A stretch of 64,000 nt of DNA from assembly GCF_020103695.1 (NCBI RefSeq), contig NZ_JAHXBF010000040.1, forward strand, positions 1 through 64,000, written 5' to 3'. Numbering within the stretch: position 1 is the stretch's first letter; each line of letters opens with the position of its first letter. This DNA is from Hyalangium versicolor (GTDB lineage: Bacteria > Myxococcota > Myxococcia > Myxococcales > Myxococcaceae). Positions 33,992-42,911 of this stretch are shown piece by piece. The translations under genes and the position numbers were made by a program. The notes under the pieces are model-generated. The model made no database searches. It saw nothing but the letters and a program-made list of their open reading frames with translations, and was not told the origin of the DNA.

Positions 33992-34536
33992 GCTCCTACA
34001 AGCCGGTGACGCTGCTCTACGAGGACCAAGGAGGAATTCGGAAGGAGTTCGGCCTTCACAACCTGGTCATCGCCATGGTGAATGACCTCTTGGGCAACGA
34101 TTTCTCGCGCCTGAAGCGAGAAGCCCTGAAGGATGGCCGACCGCTCAAGGGCAACGCCAAGCTGCTCCAGGAGATCAAGGATCCCCGGCAACTGGACAGG
34201 CTGATGGGGCATGGGCGCCCGGTGATCGCCGTCTTCGATGCGGACAAGCCCCCTTTGCCCTCAGACGAGCTCAAGAAGCTTGGCACCGAGCGGCTCCATA
34301 TCTGTCTCCTGGAGAGCAACATGGAGACCGTCATCCAGGCTTCGGCGGACTGCGAGCCGACCCTCGCACAAGACCTGATCACGAGTGCGCTCCGGCACAA
34401 GGACCTCAATTCCCGAGATCGAATCCTGAACCGGCTGGCGTTCGCCCCACACAGTCAGGCCCGGGACTGCGTAAGAGGCAAGGTCCCGTCCCTGAGCAGC
34501 CTCTGTGAGTTGGTGGTCCGATTGGTGCGAGGCTGA
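33988..34536 (+). CDS. TOPRIM-like partner of the AAA ATPase
   Basis: A 182-residue protein coupled to the upstream ATPase by a 4-base overlap. It has the spaced acidic residues of a TOPRIM-type fold: a Glu in VTLLYED (Glu12), DxD in AVFDADKPP (Asp84, Asp86) and ICLLESNME (Glu109, Glu113). This resembles DUF4276-like proteins and the C-terminal part of OLD nucleases. It is shorter than AriB of PARIS. A metal-dependent nuclease or effector is likely but unproven. Confidence 0.6.
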   Translation: MSSYKPVTLLYEDQGGIRKEFGLHNLVIAMVNDLLGNDFSRLKREALKDGRPLKGNAKLLQEIKDPRQLDRLMGHGRPVIAVFDADKPPLPSDELKKLGTERLHICLLESNMETVIQASADCEPTLAQDLITSALRHKDLNSRDRILNRLAFAPHSQARDCVRGKVPSLSSLCELVVRLVRG

Positions 34537-34537
34537 G

Positions 34538-35869
34538 TCACCGCCCGGCGACTTCGCGCAGCGAGTCCTCGACACCGTGGAGCAGCTCGTCGAGGGACTC
34601 GTCCGGGATGTTGAGCGCGGGCGTGATGTAGACCGTGTTTCCCAGTGGCCTCAAGTAGAGGCCTCGGCGGCGTGCAGCCTCGTAGACACGCCAGCCGCTG
34701 TTCGCGAAGTATCCGCCACTTCCCAGATCCACCGCGCCCACCATGCCCAGGGCCCGCGGCCGCTCAAGGCCCGGAATCGTCTCGGCCATGCGCTCGAAGG
34801 CGGCCTTCACCCGAGGCGCCTTGCGTGCCACCTGGCCCGGCACGTCCTCATCTCGGTAGACAGCGAGCACCTCGCGCGCCACCGCCGCGCCCAGCGGGTT
34901 CCCGCAGTACGAGTGCCCGTAGTAGAGCGCCCGGCTCTTCGCGCCCAGGAAACCGGAGAACACCCGCTCCGAGGCCAGTGTCGTGCCGAAGGGCAACAGC
35001 CCACCGCTCAGCGCCTTCGCCAGGCAGAGGAGATCCGGCACCACGTCAGCCAGGTCGCAGGCAAAGCGCGCGCCCGTACGGCCCAGCCCCGTGAAGACCT
35101 CGTCGGCGATGAGGAATGTGTCCGCAGCCCGGGTCGCCTCTCGCACCGCGCGCACGAAGGCCGGTGAGTAGATCTGCATCCCCGCGGCGCCCTGGATGAC
35201 GGGCTCGAGGATGACGCCCGCTACCGAGTCTCCGTGCTCGCGCAGCGTCCGCTGCACCTCGGCGAAGGCTCGCTCCCAGCCGCCCTCCTCCGAAGGAGCG
35301 GGCACGTGCACCACGTCGAACAGCAGCGGTCCGAACACCTCGCGGAACTCCGGCACGCCACCCACACTGGTGGCACCCACAGTCTCACCGTGGAAGGCAC
35401 CGGAGAGCGTAATGAAGCGTGTGCGCTGGGGCCGCCCGTTCTGCGCCCAGTACTGCGCGGCCATCTTGATGGCCACCTCGACCGCCGTGCTTCCGTTGTC
35501 CGAATAGAAGACGCGATTGAGCCGGTGCTCGGTGGGCACATCGGCACGCCCAGCCCCAGGCGCCACGGATACCAGCTCCGCCGCGAGCCGAGCCGCCGGT
35601 TCATGGGTGATACCCGCGAGGGCGGAGTGAGCGAGCGTGGAAGCCTGATCCACCAATGCCTTCACCAGGCGCGGGTGGCGGTGGCCCAGCGTGGACACCC
35701 ACCAGGAGCCGTTGGCATCCAGGTAGCGCCGCCCGTCCGCGTCATAGAGGTAGGGACCTTCGGAGCGGACGACCACCAACGGGTCCGTCTCGGCGATGTA
35801 GGCTTCCATCGCTGTATACGGGTGCCAGACGTGCCGCTTGTCCAGAGTGACGATGTCCGCTCGCTCCAC
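34538..35869 (-). CDS. bioA: Adenosylmethionine-8-amino-7-oxononanoate aminotransferase
   Basis: A 443-residue class-III aminotransferase matching BioA, which makes 7,8-diaminopelargonic acid in biotin synthesis using SAM as amino donor. Motifs: HVWHPYTAM at the N-terminus, GSWWVSTLGHRHPRL, FLIADEVFTGLGRTG, and the PLP Lys in LCLAKALSGGLLP. GTG 35869 is preferred because GGAGGAGC lies about 7 bases upstream and homology begins just after it. No other biotin gene is in the window, so it stands alone. Confidence 0.92.
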   Translation of the reverse strand: MERADIVTLDKRHVWHPYTAMEAYIAETDPLVVVRSEGPYLYDADGRRYLDANGSWWVSTLGHRHPRLVKALVDQASTLAHSALAGITHEPAARLAAELVSVAPGAGRADVPTEHRLNRVFYSDNGSTAVEVAIKMAAQYWAQNGRPQRTRFITLSGAFHGETVGATSVGGVPEFREVFGPLLFDVVHVPAPSEEGGWERAFAEVQRTLREHGDSVAGVILEPVIQGAAGMQIYSPAFVRAVREATRAADTFLIADEVFTGLGRTGARFACDLADVVPDLLCLAKALSGGLLPFGTTLASERVFSGFLGAKSRALYYGHSYCGNPLGAAVAREVLAVYRDEDVPGQVARKAPRVKAAFERMAETIPGLERPRALGMVGAVDLGSGGYFANSGWRVYEAARRRGLYLRPLGNTVYITPALNIPDESLDELLHGVEDSLREVAGR

Positions 35870-35984
35870 GTGGGCTCCTCCCTGATGGGCCGCCGCGTTG
35901 TGCCCCGGCACACGCTCTCTCGCAACCTCCTTGTCACGCGTCATCACGGCCTGCAACAAGGGGGCGGCCCCCTTGCACGGCAAG

Positions 35985-36410
35985 TCATTCCGGCTGAATG
36001 GCCAGAATGAGCCACCGCTGCACATCCACTGCGTACGTGGCCCCCATGTCCAGGATGGGAGGCCCGTTCACGTCGCAGACTGAATCCCGGACGGTGAAGC
36101 GAACGAACATGATGCCTTCGGGTCCGGGGGCGACCGTCACGTCGTAGGACTCGCGCTGGTACAGGCACACCTCTCTGGGCGTAGCCCCCTTGTGCGGCTG
36201 GGTGTCCCAGGGAAGGAAGTCGTCCATGGCGAGCTGAATCGCCCGCAGCGCAGGGCCCGAGAGGGTCTGTCGTCCCTCGGGAAGATCGAACTTCGGGAAC
36301 TCCACCCGGGCGGCTTCCTCGGGCGGAGCATGGACCGGCTGTGGGTAGCGGCGCAGCAGGGCACAGCCAGACAGCGCGAGGCACCCCAGCAAGAGCAGCG
36401 CGCGCTTCAT
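35985..36410 (-). CDS. Small hypothetical lipoprotein
   Basis: A 141-residue lipoprotein from the ATG at 36410, with lipobox LSGC (Cys16). The mature protein has a Pro-rich linker then a compact domain with GPALRAIQLAMDDFLPWDT and two Cys (EVCLYQ, DSVCDV) that may form a disulfide. It starts 37 bases after the JAMM-motif lipoprotein and is probably co-transcribed. Family not recognised. Confidence 0.75.
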   Translation of the reverse strand: MKRALLLLGCLALSGCALLRRYPQPVHAPPEEAARVEFPKFDLPEGRQTLSGPALRAIQLAMDDFLPWDTQPHKGATPREVCLYQRESYDVTVAPGPEGIMFVRFTVRDSVCDVNGPPILDMGATYAVDVQRWLILAIQPE

Positions 36411-36447
36411 GATCCTCCTCGTCCCAGGCCCTCTCACGGACGTGTCC

Positions 36448-37083
36448 TCACTCGCCACCCTCCACGGAAGTGACCAGACCCGAGGCCTTGTCCTCAGGCT
36501 TGATGATGCCCACCAGTTTCCACGTCTTCCCGCGGCGCTCATACACCTCACCCGGACGGTCCTCGTGGACATAGGGGATGAGTTTCTGAAGGGTGCACTT
36601 CGAGTCGAACTGGATGCGGATGGACCAAAGCTGCGTGTTGGCACGCCGGTCCCGGTCTGACAGCGCGGAGGGCGCCCACGGATGCCCGTGGTAGTCGGCA
36701 AGAGGGGAAGCCCGGCCTCGTGCATCCCTCACGCTGCTGGGCGAATAACAGCTCTTGCTCCTGGCCGGGCCCACCAGCCGTATGTCACTCAGCGGAGAGG
36801 GCTTGCTTGCGAAGTACTCACCGTCCCCCAGGCTGTAGATGAGGCCGCAGTACTCCTGCCCGTAGTCTCGGAGTGTGGCGCGGGGAAGCGCCATGACCGC
36901 CGGACACAACTGGTCGATCACCTCGTCCACGTTGGTGGAAGGCCTGATCGCCTCCCATGGCCCACGAACCCACACGAAACGGGATTCTCCCTCGAAGCCA
37001 TAGTCCTCTGTCTCCAAGGCCCGAGGCGGGGCACTGACGCACCCCGGCAGCCATGCCAATACACAGAGCGCGACCCACCGCAT
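36448..37083 (-). CDS. Lipoprotein with JAMM/MPN+ metalloprotease-like motif
   Basis: A 211-residue lipoprotein (WLPGC, Cys15). Residues 132-145 (HGHPWAPSALSDRD) match H-x-H-x7-S-x2-D exactly, the zinc-binding JAMM motif, and EYCGLIY (Glu77) is a suitable upstream catalytic Glu. This is the arrangement of JAB/MPN+ isopeptidases and of JAB-like domains in bacterial secreted proteins. The flanking YSLGDGEYFASKP fits the strand-loop that follows the Glu. A secreted zinc peptidase is therefore likely, though the fold was not computed. Probably in an operon with the lipoprotein at 35985-36410. Confidence 0.7.
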   Translation of the reverse strand: MRWVALCVLAWLPGCVSAPPRALETEDYGFEGESRFVWVRGPWEAIRPSTNVDEVIDQLCPAVMALPRATLRDYGQEYCGLIYSLGDGEYFASKPSPLSDIRLVGPARSKSCYSPSSVRDARGRASPLADYHGHPWAPSALSDRDRRANTQLWSIRIQFDSKCTLQKLIPYVHEDRPGEVYERRGKTWKLVGIIKPEDKASGLVTSVEGGE

Positions 37084-37303
37084 GGTCCCAGCGTAGGGCA
37101 CAGTGCTCCTGGGTGAAAGATACGGGCTACCCCTCAGGGCAGGTCGTTGAGGCTCCCACCACGGAGAAGCGTTGTGCCCGGACGAGCGCCCGCCCGCAAC
37201 CTACCTGTTGGGCCATCTCCCCCATACCCACACGCAGAGTTGATCCCAAGGTCCCTCCCCATGGGCTAAGGTTCTACTGCCCTTCAGGAGCCCTTCTGTC
37301 GCC

Positions 37304-37933
37304 ATGACGCACACGAACGCGGCTGCGACATCCAACAGCAGTGGCGTGGAGTCCGACTACGAGCGGCGCATCGCCCTCGCGACTCCCTCCGACACGGCCC
37401 GTGGCCTGTTCTTCAATGGCATCCTGTCCGCGGTGACCACCTTCGGCGGCGAGCCCGCCATCAAGCGCTGCCACGCCATCCTCAACGACAAGCGCTTCGA
37501 GCGGCGCTTCATCGACTTCTCCAGCTACCCCGTCTCCGACTTCCTCCGAGTAGCGCTCGCCGCCACCCAGGTGCTCAGCGCCCAGCTCGGCGGCCCCGAG
37601 CCCACCCAGCGCCGCCTCGGCATGCAGGCCACCCGCGACTTCCTCAGCTCCATGGCCGGCCGCACCCTCCTGCTGCTCTCGGGGGACTCGCCCAAGCGCG
37701 TCATGGGCAACCTCGCCTCCGGCTACCGCTCGGCCGTGAGCTATGGCGAGCGCACCGTCACCCTGCTCAGTGACACCAGCGCCCGCGTCCTCATGAAGCG
37801 CGACTTCATGCTCCCCCTCTACAATGAGGGCGTCCTGCTCGCCGTGCTCGAGTCCGTTCACGCCAAGAATCCCCAGGTCCGTGCCCGACCTATTGGCGTT
37901 CTGGACTGTGAGTACGATCTGTCCTGGGGCTGA
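37304..37933 (+). CDS. DUF2378 family protein (myxobacterial paralogous family)
   Basis: A 209-residue protein matching the DUF2378 (TIGR02265) family, which is greatly expanded in myxobacteria and of unknown function. Family-typical blocks are ARGLFFNGILSAV, FIDFSSYPVSDFLRVA, GYRSAVSYGERTV and a C-terminal LDCEYDLSW. Soluble, with no signal peptide. AGGAG lies upstream of the ATG. Confidence 0.85.
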   Translation: MTHTNAAATSNSSGVESDYERRIALATPSDTARGLFFNGILSAVTTFGGEPAIKRCHAILNDKRFERRFIDFSSYPVSDFLRVALAATQVLSAQLGGPEPTQRRLGMQATRDFLSSMAGRTLLLLSGDSPKRVMGNLASGYRSAVSYGERTVTLLSDTSARVLMKRDFMLPLYNEGVLLAVLESVHAKNPQVRARPIGVLDCEYDLSWG

Positions 37934-37977
37934 ACGCTCGCCCGCTCCCTCCCCGCCGGCCCGCTCGGACGCCAGGG

Positions 37978-39183
37978 ATGCGGCACACATCCAGAGTCCG
38001 CGTTAGAACTGTCCCCGTGCTCGATCCGTCGATCCGCGTCCAGGTGCTGGATTCCATCACCGACCTCCCCGCCGAGAAGTGGGACACGCTCGCGGGACCG
38101 GATGCTCCCCCCTTCGTGAAGCATGCCTGGTTGGCTGCCATGGAGGAGAGCGGGAGCGCCCAGCGCGACACAGGCTGGGCTCCACACCACCTGACGCTGT
38201 GGCGAGGGGAGACGCTCGTGGCCGCCTCACCCGCCTATCGCAAGTACCACAGCATGGGCGAGTACATCTATGACTTCGCCTGGGCACAGGCCGCCGCGCG
38301 CATGGGCGTCGAGTACTACCCCAAGCTCGTCATCGGCGCGCCCCTGTCTCCCGCCACCGCGCCGCGCTTCCTCGTGGCTCCCGGAGAGAACGTACGCGAG
38401 GCCCGCCACGCGCTCATGGAGGCCGCCATCGAGAGCGCTCGCGAAGAGGGTTGCTCCTCCATCCACGTCATCTACCCCACCGAGGAGGAGGCGGACTTCC
38501 TGGAGCAGTCCGGCATGGCGCGGCGGATGACGCTGCAATTCCATTGGAAGAACCCGGGTTACAGCTCCTACGATGACTATCTGGCCCGCTTCAGCTCCAA
38601 GCGGCGCAACCAACTGCGGCGCGAGCGCGGCGCCGCGGAGACCCAGGGCATCCTCCTTCGCACCGTTCCGGGCGAGGCGCTCGGCCCCGAGCACGCACGG
38701 CGCGCCCACGCCTTCTATGCGGCCACCTGCGAGCGCTACTCGTGGGGCCAGGTGCAGCTCACCCCGGATTTCTTCGCCCGCATCTTCCGCGACATGCCGC
38801 AGTCCATGGAGATGGTGGAGGCGGTGCGAGGCAAGCGCGTCATCGCCGGCGCCTTCAACGTCGTGACGCCGGAGCGGCTCTACGGACGCTACTGGGGGTG
38901 TTTCGAGGAGCACCCCTTCCTCCACTTCAATGTCTGCCTGTACCACTCGGTGAACGAGTGCATCCGCGCGGGCCGCAAGGTGTTCGAGCCCGGCGCGGGC
39001 GGCGAGCACAAGGTGTCTCGCGGCTTCGAGCCCACCGCCGTGCACAGCGCCCACTTCATCTTCGATCAGCACCTGAATCGGGCCATCCGCGACTTCCTGC
39101 GCCGCGAGCGGGAGCACCTCACCCCCGCCGTGGAGGAGGCCGAACGTCTCGCCGGCCTCAAGCCCTGGCCGCTGACGGGTTAG
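37978..39183 (+). CDS. GNAT/FemAB-like N-acyltransferase (PF04339 type)
   Basis: A 401-residue protein of the peptidogalycan-biosynthesis (PF04339) group, a double-GNAT fold related to FemAB transferases. Characteristic blocks: YDFAWAQAAARMGVEYYPKL, PFTPATG-like PLSPATAPRFL, YDDYLARFSSKRRNQLRRER, YGRYWGCFEEHPFLHFNVC and GAGGEHKVSRGFEP. The substrate is unknown. The start is uncertain: GTG 38017 is also possible. It overlaps the stop of the convergent lipoprotein gene by four bases. Confidence 0.82.
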   Translation: MRHTSRVRVRTVPVLDPSIRVQVLDSITDLPAEKWDTLAGPDAPPFVKHAWLAAMEESGSAQRDTGWAPHHLTLWRGETLVAASPAYRKYHSMGEYIYDFAWAQAAARMGVEYYPKLVIGAPLSPATAPRFLVAPGENVREARHALMEAAIESAREEGCSSIHVIYPTEEEADFLEQSGMARRMTLQFHWKNPGYSSYDDYLARFSSKRRNQLRRERGAAETQGILLRTVPGEALGPEHARRAHAFYAATCERYSWGQVQLTPDFFARIFRDMPQSMEMVEAVRGKRVIAGAFNVVTPERLYGRYWGCFEEHPFLHFNVCLYHSVNECIRAGRKVFEPGAGGEHKVSRGFEPTAVHSAHFIFDQHLNRAIRDFLRREREHLTPAVEEAERLAGLKPWPLTG

Positions 39184-39731
39184 TAGTTCACCTTGAGCGT
39201 GGGCAGCAGCAGGCGCTCCGCCTCGGCCGTGGGCTGCAGCGAGCGGCTCACGTCCAGCAACAGCACCGCGCGTCCGCGCTCCAAGAGCGAGGCCACCGGC
39301 GCATCGAAGCTCACCGGCGCCACCTGCGTGTCCAGCGAGCCCGCCTTCCCGCCCTGCTCCCAACCGCCGAAGTCGTCGAAGGTCATCTTCACCTTCACCG
39401 TGCTCACGCCCTCGGGGACGAAGAAGTGGCCCACCAGGTACGCGTGGTCCTTCACCGTCAGGTCCACCGTGCGCGCCGCCAGGCGCACCGGCAGCGCCTG
39501 GCCCTCCGGCGTCGACACCTCCAGGGAGCGCACCGGCACCAGCACGGAGGCATAGGCCTCCGCGTTCGTTCCTCGCAGGCGCAGCTCGAAGTTCCGGCCC
39601 GCCGTCACCCCGTCCGGCGTGCGCGTGGTGGTGAGCCCCGGCGAGCCCGGGTTCAGAGAGCGCTCGGAGTCTCCGCAGGCGGACAGGACGAGAGCGGCGG
39701 CGCTCAGCGCGGACAGCATCAGCTTCTTCAT
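39180..39731 (-). CDS. Hypothetical lipoprotein
   Basis: A 183-residue lipoprotein from the ATG at 39731, signal ending LVLSAC (Cys19). The mature protein looks mostly beta, with alternating strands such as ASVLVPVRSLEVSTP and HAYLVGHFFVPEGVSTVKV, like an immunoglobulin-type or adhesin-like sandwich. It starts 37 bases after the secreted protein at 39769-40731 and is probably its operon partner. Confidence 0.7.
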   Translation of the reverse strand: MKKLMLSALSAAALVLSACGDSERSLNPGSPGLTTTRTPDGVTAGRNFELRLRGTNAEAYASVLVPVRSLEVSTPEGQALPVRLAARTVDLTVKDHAYLVGHFFVPEGVSTVKVKMTFDDFGGWEQGGKAGSLDTQVAPVSFDAPVASLLERGRAVLLLDVSRSLQPTAEAERLLLPTLKVNY

Positions 39732-39768
39732 GGTGTGTTCTCCTCGAAGTGGGTGGTGGGTCCGCGGC

Positions 39769-40731
39769 TCACTGGCCGCCCGGCAGGCAGTTCTGTCCGC
39801 TCGGCTGCGTGAAGTCGTCGGCGATGCTCTGCGCATGGGCCGGCGTCGGCGGGCCTGGATCCACATCCGCGGGCAGCACCAGCTCCCGTCCCTCGACGTT
39901 CATCTCCCTCAGTGCGCTCCGCAGCGCCCCGATGCCCTGGCACTGGGCGCCGGAGAGCGCCGTCCGCCCGGTATCCAGCAGGTCCGCGGGGCGCGTGAAC
40001 GAGCCGAACAGGTACGCGTTGCAGTGCGCCACGAGCACCTGCCTCGCCAGCAGCAAGCGGGCCGTGTCCAGCGGCGTGCGCGACTCGCCGTTGCGGTACA
40101 GCGAGGGGCTGCCCCAGAGCACCCCCAGCGCCTGCTCCAGCGTGGACACCGTCCCGAGGCTCCCCAGCTCGATGGGGAACAGCTCCACGCACTGCTGGAG
40201 CGCCTGCTCATGGACCTTGAAGAAGCCCTCGTCCCGCGTCACCCGCGGCTCCGGGCAGCTGTTCGTCACCTCGCAATCCGTGGGCGGAGGCGGCACGTAC
40301 GGCGGATCACACACGAGCCTCGCCGCGCACTGGTCCTCGCCCAACGGCCACACCACCCGGAAGGTGCTGTCGAAGGCCCCGTCGTCCGAGCCGTCCTGGG
40401 CCGCCAGCGCCCGGCACTCCTCGTAGCTGCCCAGCTGGATCAGGAACTTCTGGTCCGCCGATTCCCCCACCGGCACCGCCAGCGGCAGCGCGTACTCGAA
40501 ACTCCAGCCCCGGCCCGTCAGCCCCGTGTCCTCGGCATTCAGCGCCAGGGACGGCGCCGTCGGGTGGATGTTGATGAGGCGATCATCGAAGCGGACCGTG
40601 ATGGGGTACTCCTCGACGTGGACGACCGGCTGGCCGTTGACGCGCTTCTCACAGTCGAACTCGTGCGCGTACGCCGTGCCTCCCACTCCCAGCGCCGCAG
40701 TGAAGACCGCGACCCTCCATCCCCTCTGCAT
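39769..40731 (-). CDS. Hypothetical secreted protein
   Basis: A 320-residue protein with a Sec signal peptide (cleavage after GGTAYA). The N-terminal half is beta-rich and includes a Cys-containing Pro segment (CDPPYVPPPPTDCEVTNSC). The C-terminal half is helical (LDTARLLLARQVLVAHCNAY). Eight or more Cys suggest disulfides and a periplasmic or extracellular site. No family recognised. First gene of a two-gene unit with the lipoprotein at 39180. Confidence 0.75.
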   Translation of the reverse strand: MQRGWRVAVFTAALGVGGTAYAHEFDCEKRVNGQPVVHVEEYPITVRFDDRLINIHPTAPSLALNAEDTGLTGRGWSFEYALPLAVPVGESADQKFLIQLGSYEECRALAAQDGSDDGAFDSTFRVVWPLGEDQCAARLVCDPPYVPPPPTDCEVTNSCPEPRVTRDEGFFKVHEQALQQCVELFPIELGSLGTVSTLEQALGVLWGSPSLYRNGESRTPLDTARLLLARQVLVAHCNAYLFGSFTRPADLLDTGRTALSGAQCQGIGALRSALREMNVEGRELVLPADVDPGPPTPAHAQSIADDFTQPSGQNCLPGGQ

Positions 40732-40997
40732 GTAGCTCTCCCCGTGGCGAAGACGGGCTCCCGATCAGTCCGGGCCCGTGCCCACCGGGGCCTCTTCACG
40801 TCCCGTACCGGGCGCCCCCAGGCCCCTTTGTGTCCACCGGAAGCCACCTCCGGGCTCCGGACCGGCGCTCGGCGGGTTGCTCGGAGCCCCCACCTGGGAA
40901 GAAGGGCTCCCCTGAGTGGGCAAAGGATTTCCCACCAGGAGCACACCTCGAGAGTTTCGAAGTTGTGAAACCAACCAGGACCTTTAGAGTCGCGCTC

Positions 40998-41684
40998 ATG
41001 AAAGCGCCCGAGACGGATGAAGACTTCGTCCAGTGGTACGAGGACTGCTGGGCCGACCGCGACGAGGTGGAGTACCCGAAGCTCTTCGGGGCCATCAGCG
41101 ATAACGTCTACACGCTGGATCAAACAGATGCGCTGCAAGCCTGGCTCGAGAGCGACCTGGCTCAAGTGCAGGAGCTGGATCCGAACTGGGGGCCCATGGG
41201 TGTCCGCGTGGCCCCGCCCAGCGAGCAGTTCCCCTACTGGTCCTATGTGACGAGCGGCCTGTCCAACCCCTTCACCGTGGCGCCGGGAGCGGAGCTCGCC
41301 GACGGCGCTTCGAGTGGCATCGGCTACGAGATGGTCATCCACACGCCCGAGGAGGCGTCGTGGCCGGTGTTCCGGTTGCTGGACATGATGGCCTACAACC
41401 TCGTGTGCCTGCGCGCCTTCGCGCTGGGTCACCGCTACCCGGTGGAGGGTTCACTCACCGGCGGCGAGACGAAATTGAACGGCTTCGTCTTCGTGAAGGA
41501 CCCCTCGCGCGCGGCCGAGTTCACCCTGCCCTCCGGCAAGGTGCAGCTGCTCACGCTGGTGGGGGTGACGCGCAACGAGATGGCCTTCAGCCGCTCCAAT
41601 GGCGCCGACAAGCTGATGGCCAAGCTGGCCGAGGCCGGCACCGGCTACATCACCCACGGGGACCGGGAAGAGGTGAAGCTGTAG
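40998..41684 (+). CDS. Suppressor-of-fused domain protein
   Basis: A 228-residue protein with the bacterial SUFU pattern: FPYWSYVTSGLSNPF, GYEMVIHTPEEASWPVFRLL and a following AFALGHRYP. In bacteria, SUFU-fold proteins are frequent as immunity proteins of polymorphic toxins, but no toxin gene is adjacent here. No signal peptide. The ATG at 40998 is chosen because homology begins soon after; the frame is open further upstream and there is no strong ribosome binding site. Confidence 0.8.
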   Translation: MKAPETDEDFVQWYEDCWADRDEVEYPKLFGAISDNVYTLDQTDALQAWLESDLAQVQELDPNWGPMGVRVAPPSEQFPYWSYVTSGLSNPFTVAPGAELADGASSGIGYEMVIHTPEEASWPVFRLLDMMAYNLVCLRAFALGHRYPVEGSLTGGETKLNGFVFVKDPSRAAEFTLPSGKVQLLTLVGVTRNEMAFSRSNGADKLMAKLAEAGTGYITHGDREEVKL

Positions 41685-41694
41685 CGCCCGAGGC

Positions 41695-41808
41695 TCAGGA
41701 CCGCCGGCCGAACACCCGGCTCTGGCGGTCCAACCCCAGGCCGTAGGGGCCCGCCACGTCCGCGTGGGGGCCCACCTCCAGGGCGCACTCCTGCTCTCGG
41801 ACCGTCAC
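41695..41808 (-). CDS. Coding-like 37-codon frame, small protein or frameshifted C-terminus
   Basis: Between two convergent genes, the minus strand carries a frame from GTG 41808 to the TGA at 41695 with near-total G/C third positions. It encodes VREQECALEVGPHADVAGPY and a following GLGLDRQSRVFG. It lies just after the stop of the gene at 41835, in a different frame, so it could be that gene's displaced C-terminus or a separate small gene. No family recognised. Confidence 0.3.
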   Translation of the reverse strand: MTVREQECALEVGPHADVAGPYGLGLDRQSRVFGRRS

Positions 41809-41834
41809 CCGGTGCAGCTGCGCGCGGCGGGCGC

Positions 41835-42614
41835 TCAGGAGAGGCGGAGGCTCGGCACCGGCAACCGCGGCAGCTCGAGCCGCGGCAGCTTGAGGCTCTT
41901 GCGGAACTCGGCGACGGCCTGGCCCAGCTCCTCCACCGCCTTGCCGCCCCGGGCTACGTCCTCCGGCTTCAGCCGGCCAATCGTGTCGGCGACCTGCTTC
42001 ACGCCGTCCTTGCCCAGCAGCTCGCGCAGCTCCGGAGTGGTGGCCACCTTCACCTGATCCTGCGCCGGCAGGTTCAGCAGACCCGAGTTCACGCACGCCT
42101 TGGCGAGCGCATCCGCCGAGAACTTCTTGAAGGCCTCGGGATCGCGCTCCAGCTGCGCGAAGGCCGCCGGGTCCGACGCCCGCTTCAGCTCCACGGCGTC
42201 CTGCAGCGCCTTCACCGCCCGGTCGCGCCACGCCAGCCCCGCGGGCTGCAGCTCCTTGGCACCCAGGCTGGAGAGCTTCTCCAGGGACTTCTGCCCCTGG
42301 CCCAGGTACAGCTCCGGCACCGGAGCGCCCGGGTTGCGCCGCACGTAGTCGTCATGGCGCTGGCGGAAGTAATCCGCGCTCGGGGTGCGAACCTCCGCGG
42401 GCGGGGTCCGAGCGGCCGCCGAACCCGTGGCCTTGCCCGTACCACCCGAGCGCGAAACGGACTCGAAGCCATCACCCGCCACTGTTGAGGACTGCCGCGT
42501 CTCCGGGCCCCGCGCTACCGTCGCCTGCGGAGCTTCCTTGCTACTGGCAGGCTTGGCTGTTTCTGTCTCAGCCTGCTTGGGGCGAAAAGGGCCCCCTGAG
42601 CCGTTGACGCGCAT
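41835..42614 (-). CDS. Hypothetical protein
   Basis: A 259-residue protein from the ATG at 42614 (MRVNGSGGPFRP). Residues 1-90 are Ser/Thr/Pro/Ala-rich and probably disordered. Residues about 95-250 are helical, with segments such as LGQGQKSLEKLSSLGAKEL and FKKFSADALAKACVNSGLLN. No signal peptide or known domain is seen. It might continue into the coding-like frame at 41695-41808 if there is a frameshift. Confidence 0.6.
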   Translation of the reverse strand: MRVNGSGGPFRPKQAETETAKPASSKEAPQATVARGPETRQSSTVAGDGFESVSRSGGTGKATGSAAARTPPAEVRTPSADYFRQRHDDYVRRNPGAPVPELYLGQGQKSLEKLSSLGAKELQPAGLAWRDRAVKALQDAVELKRASDPAAFAQLERDPEAFKKFSADALAKACVNSGLLNLPAQDQVKVATTPELRELLGKDGVKQVADTIGRLKPEDVARGGKAVEELGQAVAEFRKSLKLPRLELPRLPVPSLRLS

Positions 42615-42911
42615 GACACTACTCCTCAATGTGGTTCGGCCCATCTCTGAAGGCATGGGCGGGTGATCCTCGAATCCATTGTCGCACCAGTCCCGTGGAA
42701 GTTGCGCGTGATCGGCCCGGAAAAAGGCTTCCGACTGTTCAGGCTCGACTGACGCACAGCCCCATCCCACAATGTAGGACACAAATCAGGACGGGCACTT
42801 ACCGTGAGGCAGAACGCCTGTACGATAGGCACCGGTGGTGCTGCGCTGCGGCTTGCGGTCCCGGAACCGGGGGTCGAGCCTGTGCCTGGAGGGTTCTTCG
42901 CGGGGGGTGGT

